Positions 1 through 6,284 are shown, counted from the stretch's first letter. The stretch is 8,317 bases of DNA from Euryarchaeota archaeon UBA60 (GCA_002503395.1 DARQ01000096.1:2144-10460); one strand, 5' to 3'. Notes: generated from the sequence alone by a model not told the origin. Numbers and translations are program-made.

Positions 1-221
1 GTTGGAGCGGGAATGATGTTATTGAGGTCGGGATCACCGGTGGGGTTTTCACCTCTTTTTATCATCTCGACAGTGCGCAAAGAAATATCTACGCCCCAGA
101 TTGTGAAACCGGCATCGTGAAAACCAATAGCAGTAGGAAGTCCAACATATCCTAATCCGATAATTCCAATGGTTAGATTACCATTGGTGGCAAGTCTTGA
201 GAACTCAGGCGTCCATCCCAT
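1..221 (-). CDS. Nucleotide-sugar dehydrogenase (UDP-glucose/UDP-ManNAc dehydrogenase family), N-terminal part only
   Basis: Reading the minus strand from an ATG at 221 gives 73 residues that run off the left edge. Residues 17-34 carry the Rossmann dinucleotide-binding pattern IGIIGLGYVGLPTAIGF, followed by a beta strand ending in GVDIS, whose acidic residue would bind the NAD ribose. The later segment MIKRGENPTGDPDL matches the loop that follows in WecC-type enzymes. The family oxidises the C6 hydroxyl of UDP-sugars to a carboxylate with two NAD+, in the cytoplasm, giving uronic acids for polysaccharides or N-glycans. The substrate cannot be decided from this fragment because the central and UDP-binding domains lie outside. 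A second ATG at 216 meets a stop after two codons, so 221 is the start. It is divergent from the adjacent glycosyltransferase, which supports a glycan locus. Confidence 0.9.
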   Translation of the reverse strand, partial: MGWTPEFSRLATNGNLTIGIIGLGYVGLPTAIGFHDAGFTIWGVDISLRTVEMIKRGENPTGDPDLNNIIPAP

Positions 222-436
222 CAAACTCGTGGGCCGCTCACAGGTTTTTCAATTAGATGGTTGAGTAATTTCAATTATCAATTATTGATACCGAAGATAT
301 GTATAATTTGAATTCTATCGGGCTATATGGCCAAGGTTCTGATGAACGGTGGGTCCGTAATCATTGGAACTAATCGATATAGTTTTTCAATTGAATTAGG
401 ACACAATGATTTATTCGATTTATCGGGGGGTCTCGG
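222..436. promoter_or_regulatory. AT-rich divergent intergenic region with palindrome and direct repeat
   Basis: This 215-base spacer lies between the divergent dehydrogenase and first glycosyltransferase, so it must hold both promoters. It contains a perfect 15-base inverted repeat at 276-290 (TATCAAT-t-ATTGATA) and an 11-base direct repeat GTTTTTCAATT at 244-254 and 382-392. The second copy runs into the palindrome TTCAATTGAA. Several AT-rich stretches could serve as TATA boxes, but none stands out enough to assign a start site. No plausible short gene was seen. Confidence 0.45.
276..290. repeat. Perfect inverted repeat, possible operator
   Basis: TATCAAT and ATTGATA flank a single central T. 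The arms match perfectly and the next bases outward do not pair. Its location in a divergent promoter region and its symmetry fit a dimeric regulator site. In AT-rich DNA such a repeat can also arise by chance. Confidence 0.4.
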
Positions 437-1489
437 TTGAAAGTAGCATGGCTTTCCTCTAGAGTTCTTGGAACGGACTTATGTGCAACGACTCAGATTA
501 ATCTGGCCAATTGTTTAGTCGAGAATGGTTATGATGTAACATTATATTCGCCAGGAAAGTGCGATACTAATTTGTTCAAACATGTATCAATTATCAGAAG
601 CTCACGTCGAGGATTGCAATCATATAGCGTTCGTAGGGATCTTGAAAAGAACCTTGTAGAAATTAACCAATATGATATTGTATTAATTGATTGGACTGTT
701 GCTACTATGACAAAGAAGATTGTACCTCCAACAATCATAATTGACAGGAGTCCACCTGCCGATAGAGGACTTTTATCGCGTTTACAATGGCATTGGTGGA
801 AAAAAGCATGGGAAAATGCAGAATATGGCACTGTGGTCTCGTCAAAGCACCGCAGTTTAGTATTGGATTATGCAACCAAATTAAAATGTAATGTTGCAAT
901 AATACCTGCCGGTGTAGATACAAATGTGTTTGTTCCTGCAATTAAAAACAAAGTAATACATTTGGTATATCATGGACGTTTAAATCATAATAGAGGTGTC
1001 ATGAGATTACCAACAATACTCACACGAGCCAATAATATTGGACTAAATTTACAATTACATATTCATGGTGAAGGGGATTGTCTTGGAAAATTACAGGCAC
1101 TATTAATAGAAGGGTTAGAAGTTACGAGTACTTTAACTCAGGAAGAATTAGCAGTACGATTATCTAGTTATGATATCGGATTATTGCCAATGCCCAATAA
1201 TAATAACTGGAATATAGCAAGTCCCTTAAAACGTTCAGAATATTTGGCAAGTGGGTTAGCAGTGTGCGGAATAGACCACTCTGGACATCAAATTGCAAAC
1301 TCAGGAAATTGGCTACAACTTTTCGATCAGGAAAATTTTGTTGAAAAGACGGTTGAATGGTTATCAAAATTAAGCAGTGAAAAACTTGAAAATTACCAAA
1401 AGCAAGCAAGAGAATATGCTGAAAAACATCTTTCATGGTCTCATTCAGCCAAAGAATTGGAAGCCTTGATAATTAAATCAACAAATTAA
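437..1489 (+). CDS. Glycosyltransferase family 4 (GT-B fold), AT-rich
   Basis: This 350-residue protein has the two-domain GT-B layout. The N-terminal Rossmann half opens with MKVAWLSSR. The linker at 156-165 (IPAGVDTNVF) is the classic GT4 hinge motif that opens the donor-binding domain. YHGRL at 178-182 is the phosphate-binding loop. SPLKRSEYLASGLAV at 262-276 is the donor-binding motif, with Lys265 and Glu268 in the conserved places. The C-terminus (LSWSHSAKELE) is the usual swap-back helix. It probably transfers a sugar from a nucleotide donor in the cytoplasm or at the membrane face; donor and acceptor are unknown. The start is TTG: no ATG lies between the in-frame stop at 407-409 and residue 91, and a G-rich stretch (425-430) precedes it. 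GC content is clearly lower than in neighbouring genes (one 60-base line counts 20 G+C), suggesting recent acquisition. Confidence 0.88.
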   Translation: MKVAWLSSRVLGTDLCATTQINLANCLVENGYDVTLYSPGKCDTNLFKHVSIIRSSRRGLQSYSVRRDLEKNLVEINQYDIVLIDWTVATMTKKIVPPTIIIDRSPPADRGLLSRLQWHWWKKAWENAEYGTVVSSKHRSLVLDYATKLKCNVAIIPAGVDTNVFVPAIKNKVIHLVYHGRLNHNRGVMRLPTILTRANNIGLNLQLHIHGEGDCLGKLQALLIEGLEVTSTLTQEELAVRLSSYDIGLLPMPNNNNWNIASPLKRSEYLASGLAVCGIDHSGHQIANSGNWLQLFDQENFVEKTVEWLSKLSSEKLENYQKQAREYAEKHLSWSHSAKELEALIIKSTN

Positions 1490-1514
1490 CTATTTTTTCA
1501 TTCTTTTGAATGAT
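1490..1514 (+). terminator. T-rich terminator after first glycosyltransferase
   Basis: Directly after the TAA stop there is a run TATTTTTT (1491-1498). A perfect 6-bp inverted repeat TCATTC-TTTT-GAATGA (1498-1513) follows. Archaeal RNA polymerase terminates at U-rich tracts, so the T run alone could suffice. The hairpin is short and AT-rich, and its role is uncertain. Confidence 0.45.
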
Positions 1515-1600
1515 TCTGTTTGTAAATCACTATCTCAAATCACAAATTATTGTATTCAATCATCCCAATCCTCATCGCCAAGAAGCGCTCCGTAGTGAAT

Positions 1601-2749
1601 ATGGCGAAGGTCGCAATGGTGGTAACCAATGCCTGCGACCCGGACCCACGGGTTGAACGCTCTGCTGATTGGCTTGCGACTGCGGGACACGAAGTAACTA
1701 TTCATGCATTCGATAGGCAACACATCGCCGAGCCACTCACCGAGCGTTTGGGAGTGAAAATAATCCGCCATCATCTAAAGAAAACACCCTATGGTGGCCT
1801 ATTCCGGACTGCACTTGGATTACGCCAATTCACCTCAGTGGTGACCAAATATCTAATCGGCAATAAACCAGACCTCGTCATTTGCCATGATGCTGACACT
1901 TTGAAGGTGGGATATGAATTGAAACGCAGATACTCAACACCCGTAGTTTTCGATATGCATGATTTACAGCATACCTGGGTGCGGATTCCAGCACCCAATT
2001 CGTACCTTCGTCGTAAGATAAGTGAGAAGATGTTGCGGAAAATGTTGAAACTTCTCCCACAAGCAGATGTCATTATTACCAGCAGTGGAGGAATCCAAGG
2101 AGGTAATTTCCCTGGATTTCGGCAATGGCTAGAATCTCATGGTTTTGAGTCGGAAGTGGTGGAGAATCGCCCAATGCATTCTATCCCGCTCCCGTTACCC
2201 AAATCAGAATCATGGACGGTGGCACATCTGGGTCGTTTGAGAGATACTGATAGTGTGCAATTATTGTTGGATGCGGTGTTGACCATGCCCAATAATGAAC
2301 GACCTCGTTTGCTTATTGCAGGAGAGGGCCCCGCATCCAATGTTATCTCAACTATGCTAAAAAATGCAGAGTATGGAGGAGAGATTAGTTTCAACATTCG
2401 TGGTGCATTTGACCAAGATTCTATTTCTGATTTACTCTGTGAAGCCAATGTGATGTTTGCAATGTATAACCCAAATCGCGGTAATATCAACGATGGTGCC
2501 ATTCCAGTAAAGATGTTCGACGCTGCTGCAAGAGGAATTCCAAGCATTGTTAACGCGGGTTGCTTGATGGGAGAGATATGCGAGTCTGAGAATCTCGGTA
2601 TGCAGGTAAAATGGAATGATGTGCAAGGATTGGCGGATGGGCTACAGAGATTACGAAATTCTAGAGTTGAATTATTGATAACCGGAGAGAGGGAGCGGAG
2701 AAAATACCTAGAAGCTCTAGAAAGTCTGCTTCCATCCACTGGGAGATAA
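1601..2749 (+). CDS. Glycosyltransferase family 4 (GT-B fold)
   Basis: The product is 382 residues from the ATG at 1601. It begins MAKVAMVVTNACDPDPRVER, the typical GT4 start in which a DPRV motif follows the first strand. HDADTL (96-101) and FDMHDLQH (118-124) form the acceptor-side pocket. HLGRLR (209-214) and AGEGP (240-244) belong to the C-terminal nucleotide-binding domain. IPVKMFDAAARGIPSIV (301-317) is the donor-sugar motif, but it carries Asp at 307 where most relatives have Glu. The frame is open further upstream, to a TTG at 1550 and a GTG at 1595. The residues this would add (YSIIPILIAKKRS) do not belong to the fold, so the ATG is preferred. It is the second plus-strand glycosyltransferase in a row, 111 bases after the first, and GC content is intermediate. 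Donor and acceptor are unknown. Confidence 0.87.
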   Translation: MAKVAMVVTNACDPDPRVERSADWLATAGHEVTIHAFDRQHIAEPLTERLGVKIIRHHLKKTPYGGLFRTALGLRQFTSVVTKYLIGNKPDLVICHDADTLKVGYELKRRYSTPVVFDMHDLQHTWVRIPAPNSYLRRKISEKMLRKMLKLLPQADVIITSSGGIQGGNFPGFRQWLESHGFESEVVENRPMHSIPLPLPKSESWTVAHLGRLRDTDSVQLLLDAVLTMPNNERPRLLIAGEGPASNVISTMLKNAEYGGEISFNIRGAFDQDSISDLLCEANVMFAMYNPNRGNINDGAIPVKMFDAAARGIPSIVNAGCLMGEICESENLGMQVKWNDVQGLADGLQRLRNSRVELLITGERERRKYLEALESLLPSTGR

Positions 2750-2770
2750 CTCTACAATTGCTGTCTGAAC

Positions 2771-3832
2771 TCAGTTAGCAAGCTCGTTATACAGCGTTTT
2801 CCATTGTCCGGCCACCACATCTATGGCGTGCAGTTTCGCATTCTTTCTTCCGACCTCGGCCATTTGTCGTCGTGCTTCCACGTCATCGAGAAGTTCACCG
2901 ATCGCCTGCGCCCAAGCCTCGGGATTCATCTCGGACACGATTCTACCGGCGCCACCGATATGCTCGGCACAAGCCGGCGAGCCGAGAATCGGCAGACCTC
3001 GCGCCATCGCCTCGAGAATCACCATCGGCTGGCCTTCCCATGCCGATGGCACCAGCATCAAACCTGCTTCAGCCCGCAATTGTTCCAGTTCTTCGATTGG
3101 TAACCAGCCATGCGCCACCACTAGGCCTTCGGCCTCGGCGATGCGCGACCATTTGTGCCCCGGTGCAACTCCAGTGAGGTGCAGGGTGACCTCTCGACCT
3201 TGGTTTCGCATGATTCTGGTTGCTGCGATAGCAAGGCTGGCACCCTTGACCGGGTCTGGGCGACCCATCAGCAGAAGTTTGCCCGCTTCGCGGGGAGCGT
3301 TGTTGGGAGGGGATGTTGGGGGAGGAGTGGAACTCGCGGTGTCCTCAAATGATTCTATTGGGTTGGCAATCGCTTGACAATCACCGAGCAGAGGAGTGAG
3401 TTTCTCAGCCCATCTCTCGGTCAGCACCACCACTTTGGCATCAGCCTCGGTTATCGCCCTGCGTGCTTTTACTGCGGTGCTATTGCCCGGTTTTCCGAGC
3501 CAGTAATCGAACTTTCCCGAGTGGATATGTAAAACACAGGGGATATTGTATTTCTTGCACAGACCGAGAATCACCGTTTTCCGGTGAAACGACCAATCGG
3601 CGGCACTGTGAATATGCACGAGGTCGGGACGAGAGGTTGAGTCAGCGAGTAATTGCGCGATTTGCCGCCTCGACCGCCGCCAAACCATCAGTTTGGCTAG
3701 AATTGAGCCATCCACATGGGTTGCAATAGTCTGGGCATTCCAACCTTCAGGGGGATTTTCCGCCAATATTCGCATCACGGTGGCCATCCCACCGGGGGAA
3801 TTGGCCGGCCCGACGTGAAGCACTCTGCGCAT
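2771..3832 (-). CDS. Glycosyltransferase family 4 (GT-B fold) with canonical EX7E motif
   Basis: The product is 353 residues. The N-terminal domain starts MRRVLHVGPANSPGGMATV, with the glycine-rich loop NSPGGM at 11-16 that binds donor phosphates. DLVHIHSAADW (70-80) and VLHIHSGKF (100-108) continue the acceptor domain. A Pro/Ser/Thr-rich stretch (168-181) looks like the interdomain linker. MGRPDPVKG (189-197) starts the donor domain, and EGQPMVILE (266-274) is the EX7E catalytic/donor motif with both glutamates present. A GTG at 3853 would add seven residues, but a near-perfect Shine-Dalgarno sequence lies inside that extension, 8 bases before the ATG at 3832, so 3832 is chosen. It converges on the preceding glycosyltransferase with only 21 bases between stop codons and no evident terminator. 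It probably acts in glycan assembly; the sugar specificity is not readable. Confidence 0.9.
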   Translation of the reverse strand: MRRVLHVGPANSPGGMATVMRILAENPPEGWNAQTIATHVDGSILAKLMVWRRSRRQIAQLLADSTSRPDLVHIHSAADWSFHRKTVILGLCKKYNIPCVLHIHSGKFDYWLGKPGNSTAVKARRAITEADAKVVVLTERWAEKLTPLLGDCQAIANPIESFEDTASSTPPPTSPPNNAPREAGKLLLMGRPDPVKGASLAIAATRIMRNQGREVTLHLTGVAPGHKWSRIAEAEGLVVAHGWLPIEELEQLRAEAGLMLVPSAWEGQPMVILEAMARGLPILGSPACAEHIGGAGRIVSEMNPEAWAQAIGELLDDVEARRQMAEVGRKNAKLHAIDVVAGQWKTLYNELAN

Positions 3833-3840
3833 GCGAACGC

Positions 3841-3847
3841 TCCTCCT
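3841..3847 (-). promoter_or_regulatory. Shine-Dalgarno site that fixes the start of the 2771-3832 gene
   Basis: The minus strand reads AGGAGGA here, followed by an 8-base spacer and ATG at 3832. This is the strongest ribosome-binding site in the window, and it argues against the upstream in-frame GTG at 3853. Confidence 0.75.
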
Positions 3848-3857
3848 GTGCACCTCT

Positions 3858-3884
3858 CATAATATGGTGATTGGGATTGAATCC
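3858..3884. promoter_or_regulatory. Symmetric TATA-like element and small palindrome between divergent glycosyltransferases
   Basis: CATAATATG (3858-3866) is itself palindromic around a central A and could act as a TATA box in either direction. GGATT-g-AATCC (3874-3884) is a perfect short inverted repeat just beside it. For the plus-strand gene this predicts initiation near 3887 and a leader of about 50 bases. For the minus-strand gene the predicted start would fall inside or past the Shine-Dalgarno site, so that promoter may lie elsewhere. Confidence 0.3.
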
Positions 3885-3937
3885 TAGGGAGAAGGTCAAG
3901 GGTCAGAGCCGACAAGGCGAGGCCGAGAGGGCTGACG

Positions 3938-5215
3938 ATGGTGGTAGCAACACTAGCGACTTTTCAATTGGTAGCCGGAGGAATCGCCGCATTGCCCTTC
4001 ATCATTCATCGTCTCAGGGTGGGGAAATGGGCTGGCCAAAGCACCCTCGCATTGCCCGATGTGGAACCCCAAGACCTACCCCAGATGACACTGGTGATAC
4101 CGGCCTGGAACGAAGAACTTCTCATCGAGGATAAATTGTCAGCTCTGGCACAGCAAGAGTATCCACGCCACAAGTTGGAAGCCATCTTCATCGATTCAGC
4201 CTCGACCGATAACACGGTTGATCTGGTAAAGACTTGGTTGGTGGAGAACCCAACAGCCTTTGCTGACTTCATCATCATCGAAATGGAGAAGCGGTTGGGA
4301 AAGACCGCGGCAATCGCCCAAGCCTTTGGCTCGGCCGCTCTTTCAAGTGAGATTCTGGTGATGACCGATGTCGATGCACGGCTGGATCCCGGCAGTCTCC
4401 TACGACTGGGGGCGTGGTTCTCCAATCCTGAGATTGGCGCGGTCGGCGCCACCCCGCAGCGCTTTACCACTAACTCCGGGGGGACTGGTGCGGGTGCGGG
4501 AACCGATGTTTCCAGGGTAACCTCTGGTGGCCATGGGCTGACAGAGAAAATCTATCGTGACATGTTCACCATCCAGAGGCTCGGCGAGTCAGCCCGGGAC
4601 AGCACCCCTTTTCTCGAGGGCTCACTGCTGGGGATTCGGCGCACGGTATATTCCGATTCGACTCTGGATACCAACAGCAATGCTGACGATGCACAATTAG
4701 CGGTCGCGGCCAGGCTGGCAGGACTGCGGGCAATCCAGGATCCCGCCCTCATTTTCCGCGAACCGATTCCCCCTACCTATGGCGAACACAAGGAACAGAA
4801 AGTACGTCGGGCACAGGGATTACAGCGCTTGCTATGGCGCAACCGCAGTCATTGGTTCTCCCGTAACCAAGGGGCTTGGGGTGGCATCATGGGGATACAG
4901 GGAATCATGCATCTGCTGATTCCCTGGATAGTCCTGGCCGGTTGTGTCTTTGCCGTACTCAAGTGGTGTTTATTACTGACCGGACTGGAATTGAACATCT
5001 TCATTATCACAACCTTGGTCATCGATGGGTGGGTATTCGGCAGTTGGCTATTGCATCGCTTTGCTCTGCGCCTACCCCTGACCTCATTACCAGCAACCTT
5101 TCTGGATTCTATGAATGCTCTATTGATTGCCCAATTCAAATTATTGTCGGGTGATAGTATGCACCTGTGGGAACAGGGAGTGGGGGTCAGGAAAGCCTGG
5201 CTTGAGGAAAAGTAG
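3938..5215 (+). CDS. Membrane-anchored glycosyltransferase family 2 (GT-A fold)
   Basis: This 425-residue protein has the order of a processive-type or membrane-anchored GT2. It has a hydrophobic N-terminal segment (about 3-23), then a cytoplasmic GT-A domain, then two strongly hydrophobic segments (about 324-348 and 353-375). VIPAWNEE (53-60) and IDSASTDNT (85-93) are the nucleotide-binding motifs, and KRLGKTAAIAQA (118-129) is the usual following helix. TDVDA (143-147) is the DXD metal site. The Asp pair at 250-251 in NADDAQLAVAARLAG is the likely catalytic-base region, and RRAQGLQRLLWR (290-301) stands where Q/RXXRW occurs. A Gly/Thr/Ser-rich insertion lies at about 178-199. The reaction is probably transfer of a sugar from a nucleotide donor to a lipid or polymer at the membrane. 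The ATG at 3938 has only a weak purine-rich site upstream. It ends 66 bases before the downstream hairpin. Confidence 0.88.
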   Translation: MVVATLATFQLVAGGIAALPFIIHRLRVGKWAGQSTLALPDVEPQDLPQMTLVIPAWNEELLIEDKLSALAQQEYPRHKLEAIFIDSASTDNTVDLVKTWLVENPTAFADFIIIEMEKRLGKTAAIAQAFGSAALSSEILVMTDVDARLDPGSLLRLGAWFSNPEIGAVGATPQRFTTNSGGTGAGAGTDVSRVTSGGHGLTEKIYRDMFTIQRLGESARDSTPFLEGSLLGIRRTVYSDSTLDTNSNADDAQLAVAARLAGLRAIQDPALIFREPIPPTYGEHKEQKVRRAQGLQRLLWRNRSHWFSRNQGAWGGIMGIQGIMHLLIPWIVLAGCVFAVLKWCLLLTGLELNIFIITTLVIDGWVFGSWLLHRFALRLPLTSLPATFLDSMNALLIAQFKLLSGDSMHLWEQGVGVRKAWLEEK

Positions 5216-5272
5216 TCGCCCTCAACTCTCGCCGATATCATCCAAGGCGAGGCGGGGTGTGATATTGAAAAT

Positions 5273-5310
5273 AAAAAAAGCCCCGGGGCGGCCGCAGCCG
5301 CCCCGAGGGC
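5273..5310 (-). terminator. Strong GC hairpin plus T-tract terminator of the pilin gene
   Basis: On the minus strand the hairpin has a perfect 9-bp stem (CGGGGCGGC at 5284-5292 with GCCGCCCCG at 5297-5305) and a 4-base loop. It is extended by GCCC/GGGC (5280-5283 with 5307-5310) across one bulged base. The stem is followed by seven T, one A, and more T. It lies about 70 bases after the pilin stop. In the plus direction the same stem could also end the GT2 transcript but lacks a T-tract there. Confidence 0.8.
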
Positions 5311-5318
5311 ATGTTCCG

Positions 5319-5352
5319 ACGGAGATTATTACTCCGTGTTATTGATTTTAAT
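5319..5352 (+). terminator. Weak hairpin with T-rich tail after the GT2 gene
   Basis: ACGGAG (5319-5324) and CTCCGT (5332-5337) pair perfectly around a 7-base loop, followed by T-rich GTTATTGATTTTAAT. On the plus strand this could terminate the GT2 message after it passes the GC hairpin. The stem is short, so this is a tentative call. Another 6-bp repeat, CTCGCC/GGCGAG (5228-5233 and 5246-5251), lies just after the GT2 stop and has no T-tract. Confidence 0.3.
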
Positions 5353-5380
5353 TATCTGATGAGTTACCGTTTACAGTACT

Positions 5381-5881
5381 TCACTCGACGACAACGGAGC
5401 CGCTGCCGGTCAAGTCAACACCACTTCGGACATCGGAGATCTTGATCGTAAGGGAGCATGGTGCAGTACTACAAATGTCTTTTCCATTCTCTATTACGTG
5501 TACAATCTCCGACTTCTCCCAAGTTAGGGTGTCGCTTCCGTACTGAATTAACTTACAGTTACCCTCACCAGCATCGGTTGCGCAGGTGGTCGGGGTTCCG
5601 TCTTCACCAATAATCTGGATGTTTAGGTTTGCCCAGTTTAGGTCCTTTGGTGCACGGCTGAACTGTAGCACAAACAAACTATCATCTGTGCCGCTGTCAG
5701 GTACGTCGCTGTGGTCGGTGGCCGAGTACTGGTACATGTCCGGACTGTCTTCTTGGTTGTTGTTCGCCAAGTCGCTTGCCCACACATATAGAACACCAGC
5801 AAGAACCACAGTAATTGCAACCATCAAGATGGTAGCGATAACTGGGCTCACGGCCTCATCATTCTTCATTTCATTCTTCAT
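5381..5881 (-). CDS. Archaeal type IV pilin / archaellin-like protein
   Basis: The product is a 166-residue prepilin. Residues 1-10 (MKNEMKNDEA) form a short charged leader. Residues 11-35 begin VSPVIATILMVAITVVLAGV and match the N-terminal domain of archaeal type IV pilins (family known as Pilin_N/DUF1628). Cleavage by the archaeal prepilin peptidase is expected between Ala10 and Val11, leaving about 156 residues. The hydrophobic helix would pack in the filament core or anchor the subunit in the membrane. The remaining ectodomain is acidic, beta-rich in appearance, and has four cysteines (100, 109, 137, 142) that could form two disulfides. The ATG at 5881 has GAGG 8 bases upstream; Met5 is a second possible start still inside the leader. 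It is a single gene, without pilus ATPase or platform genes here, with its own promoter and terminator. Whether it builds a pilus, an archaellum or another surface fibre cannot be told. Confidence 0.9.
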   Translation of the reverse strand: MKNEMKNDEAVSPVIATILMVAITVVLAGVLYVWASDLANNNQEDSPDMYQYSATDHSDVPDSGTDDSLFVLQFSRAPKDLNWANLNIQIIGEDGTPTTCATDAGEGNCKLIQYGSDTLTWEKSEIVHVIENGKDICSTAPCSLTIKISDVRSGVDLTGSGSVVVE

Positions 5882-5889
5882 ATTTTTGT

Positions 5890-5940
5890 CCTCATACCCC
5901 TCGCGGGGATAACTACCGGAGTGCGTTCACTATATTAAAG
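5890..5940 (-). promoter_or_regulatory. Pilin promoter: TATA-like box, leader hairpin and ribosome-binding site
   Basis: The minus strand reads CTTTAATATA at 5940-5931, close to the archaeal TATA consensus. Initiation about 25 bases downstream of its centre falls near 5910, giving a leader of about 30 bases. The leader would begin with a small inverted repeat, CCCC-TCGC-GGGG (5897-5908 on the plus strand). It ends with GAGG (5893-5890), 8 bases before the ATG at 5881. The transcription start is inferred from spacing only. Confidence 0.55.
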
Positions 5941-6150
5941 AATCACTATCTCTTAGTTCAAGAAATTACCAAAAAACGCCGTACTGCATGGAAATGTGAG
6001 TTAAATGAATTGTTATTTATCCTAAGCCGTAGATAGTAGAGCAGACCATTTGTATTCGGTTTTCTCCTGAAATGGCTGGAGGAAGTGACTTCACATCCAA
6101 TGATATTCTCACATTCACCCAAAAAATAACGAATTAAAAAATTTATCTGG

Positions 6151-6188
6151 AAAGAAAAACACCTCACAGACCGATGGTGGTTGAGGTG
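6151..6188 (-). terminator. Hairpin plus T-tract terminator in the intergenic region
   Basis: The minus strand reads CACCTCA (6188-6182), a 15-base loop, then TGAGGTG (6166-6160), a perfect 7-bp stem. TTTTTCTTT (6159-6151) follows immediately. The loop can form an extra ACC/GGT pair set. The arrangement is the same as the pilin terminator on the same strand. It could end either a long 3' tail of the methionine aminopeptidase operon or a separate small transcript. Confidence 0.6.
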
Positions 6189-6284
6189 AACAGGGTGAGA
6201 GCCCGCGAAGAGGGGATGGGATGCACTCGACGAAAACTATCGCCCTGTTCGCTATAGGGGAGTATACTCGGGTGTATAATCATT
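6152..6284 (-). ncRNA. Candidate structured small RNA (or leaderless short peptide) transcript
   Basis: On the minus strand a TATA-like sequence, AAATATAG, lies at about 6312-6305. It predicts initiation near 6284, and a hairpin/T-tract terminator ends at about 6152, so a transcript of about 130 bases is possible. Inside it GAACAGGG (6250-6243) can pair perfectly with CCCTGTTC (6195-6188) to close a 47-base loop region. This stem shares one base with the terminator stem, so the two would stack side by side. The palindrome GAGTATACTC (6260-6269) sits near the 5' end. The same strand also has an open frame from ATG at 6283 to TGA at 6164 (39 codons), whose start coincides with the predicted transcription start, as in leaderless archaeal genes. 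No known RNA family was recognised, so this is a hypothesis. Confidence 0.3.

Noticed and set aside
1550..1600. Upstream TTG start adding 17 residues to the second GT4 enzyme
   Set aside because: The added residues are not part of the GT4 fold, and the ATG at 1601 places the first beta strand exactly at the N-terminus, as in relatives.
2137..2739. 200-codon minus-strand frame opposite the second GT4 gene
   Set aside because: It is antisense to a gene with clear GT4 motifs and itself has no recognisable domain.
2823..3377. 184-codon plus-strand frame opposite the third GT4 gene
   Set aside because: It is a shadow of the real minus-strand gene, which has all family motifs. The frame is Ala/Arg/Pro/Ser-rich, as expected from GC-rich antisense sequence.
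5993..6115. Spaced 8-bp inverted repeat AATGTGAG/CTCACATT
   Set aside because: The arms are 107 bases apart and the pairing does not extend inward or outward. A chance match in this AT-rich region is likely.
5958..6167. 69-codon open frame on the minus strand upstream of the pilin gene
   Set aside because: It is AT-driven, has no recognisable protein features or ribosome-binding site, and overlaps the better-supported terminator hairpin.
6243..6271. T-arm-like hairpin (CCCTG-TTCGCTA-TAGGG) suggesting a tRNA 3' half on the plus strand
   Set aside because: The loop lacks the nearly invariant A58. The following bases find no matching acceptor strand upstream, and no D-arm or anticodon arm could be drawn.
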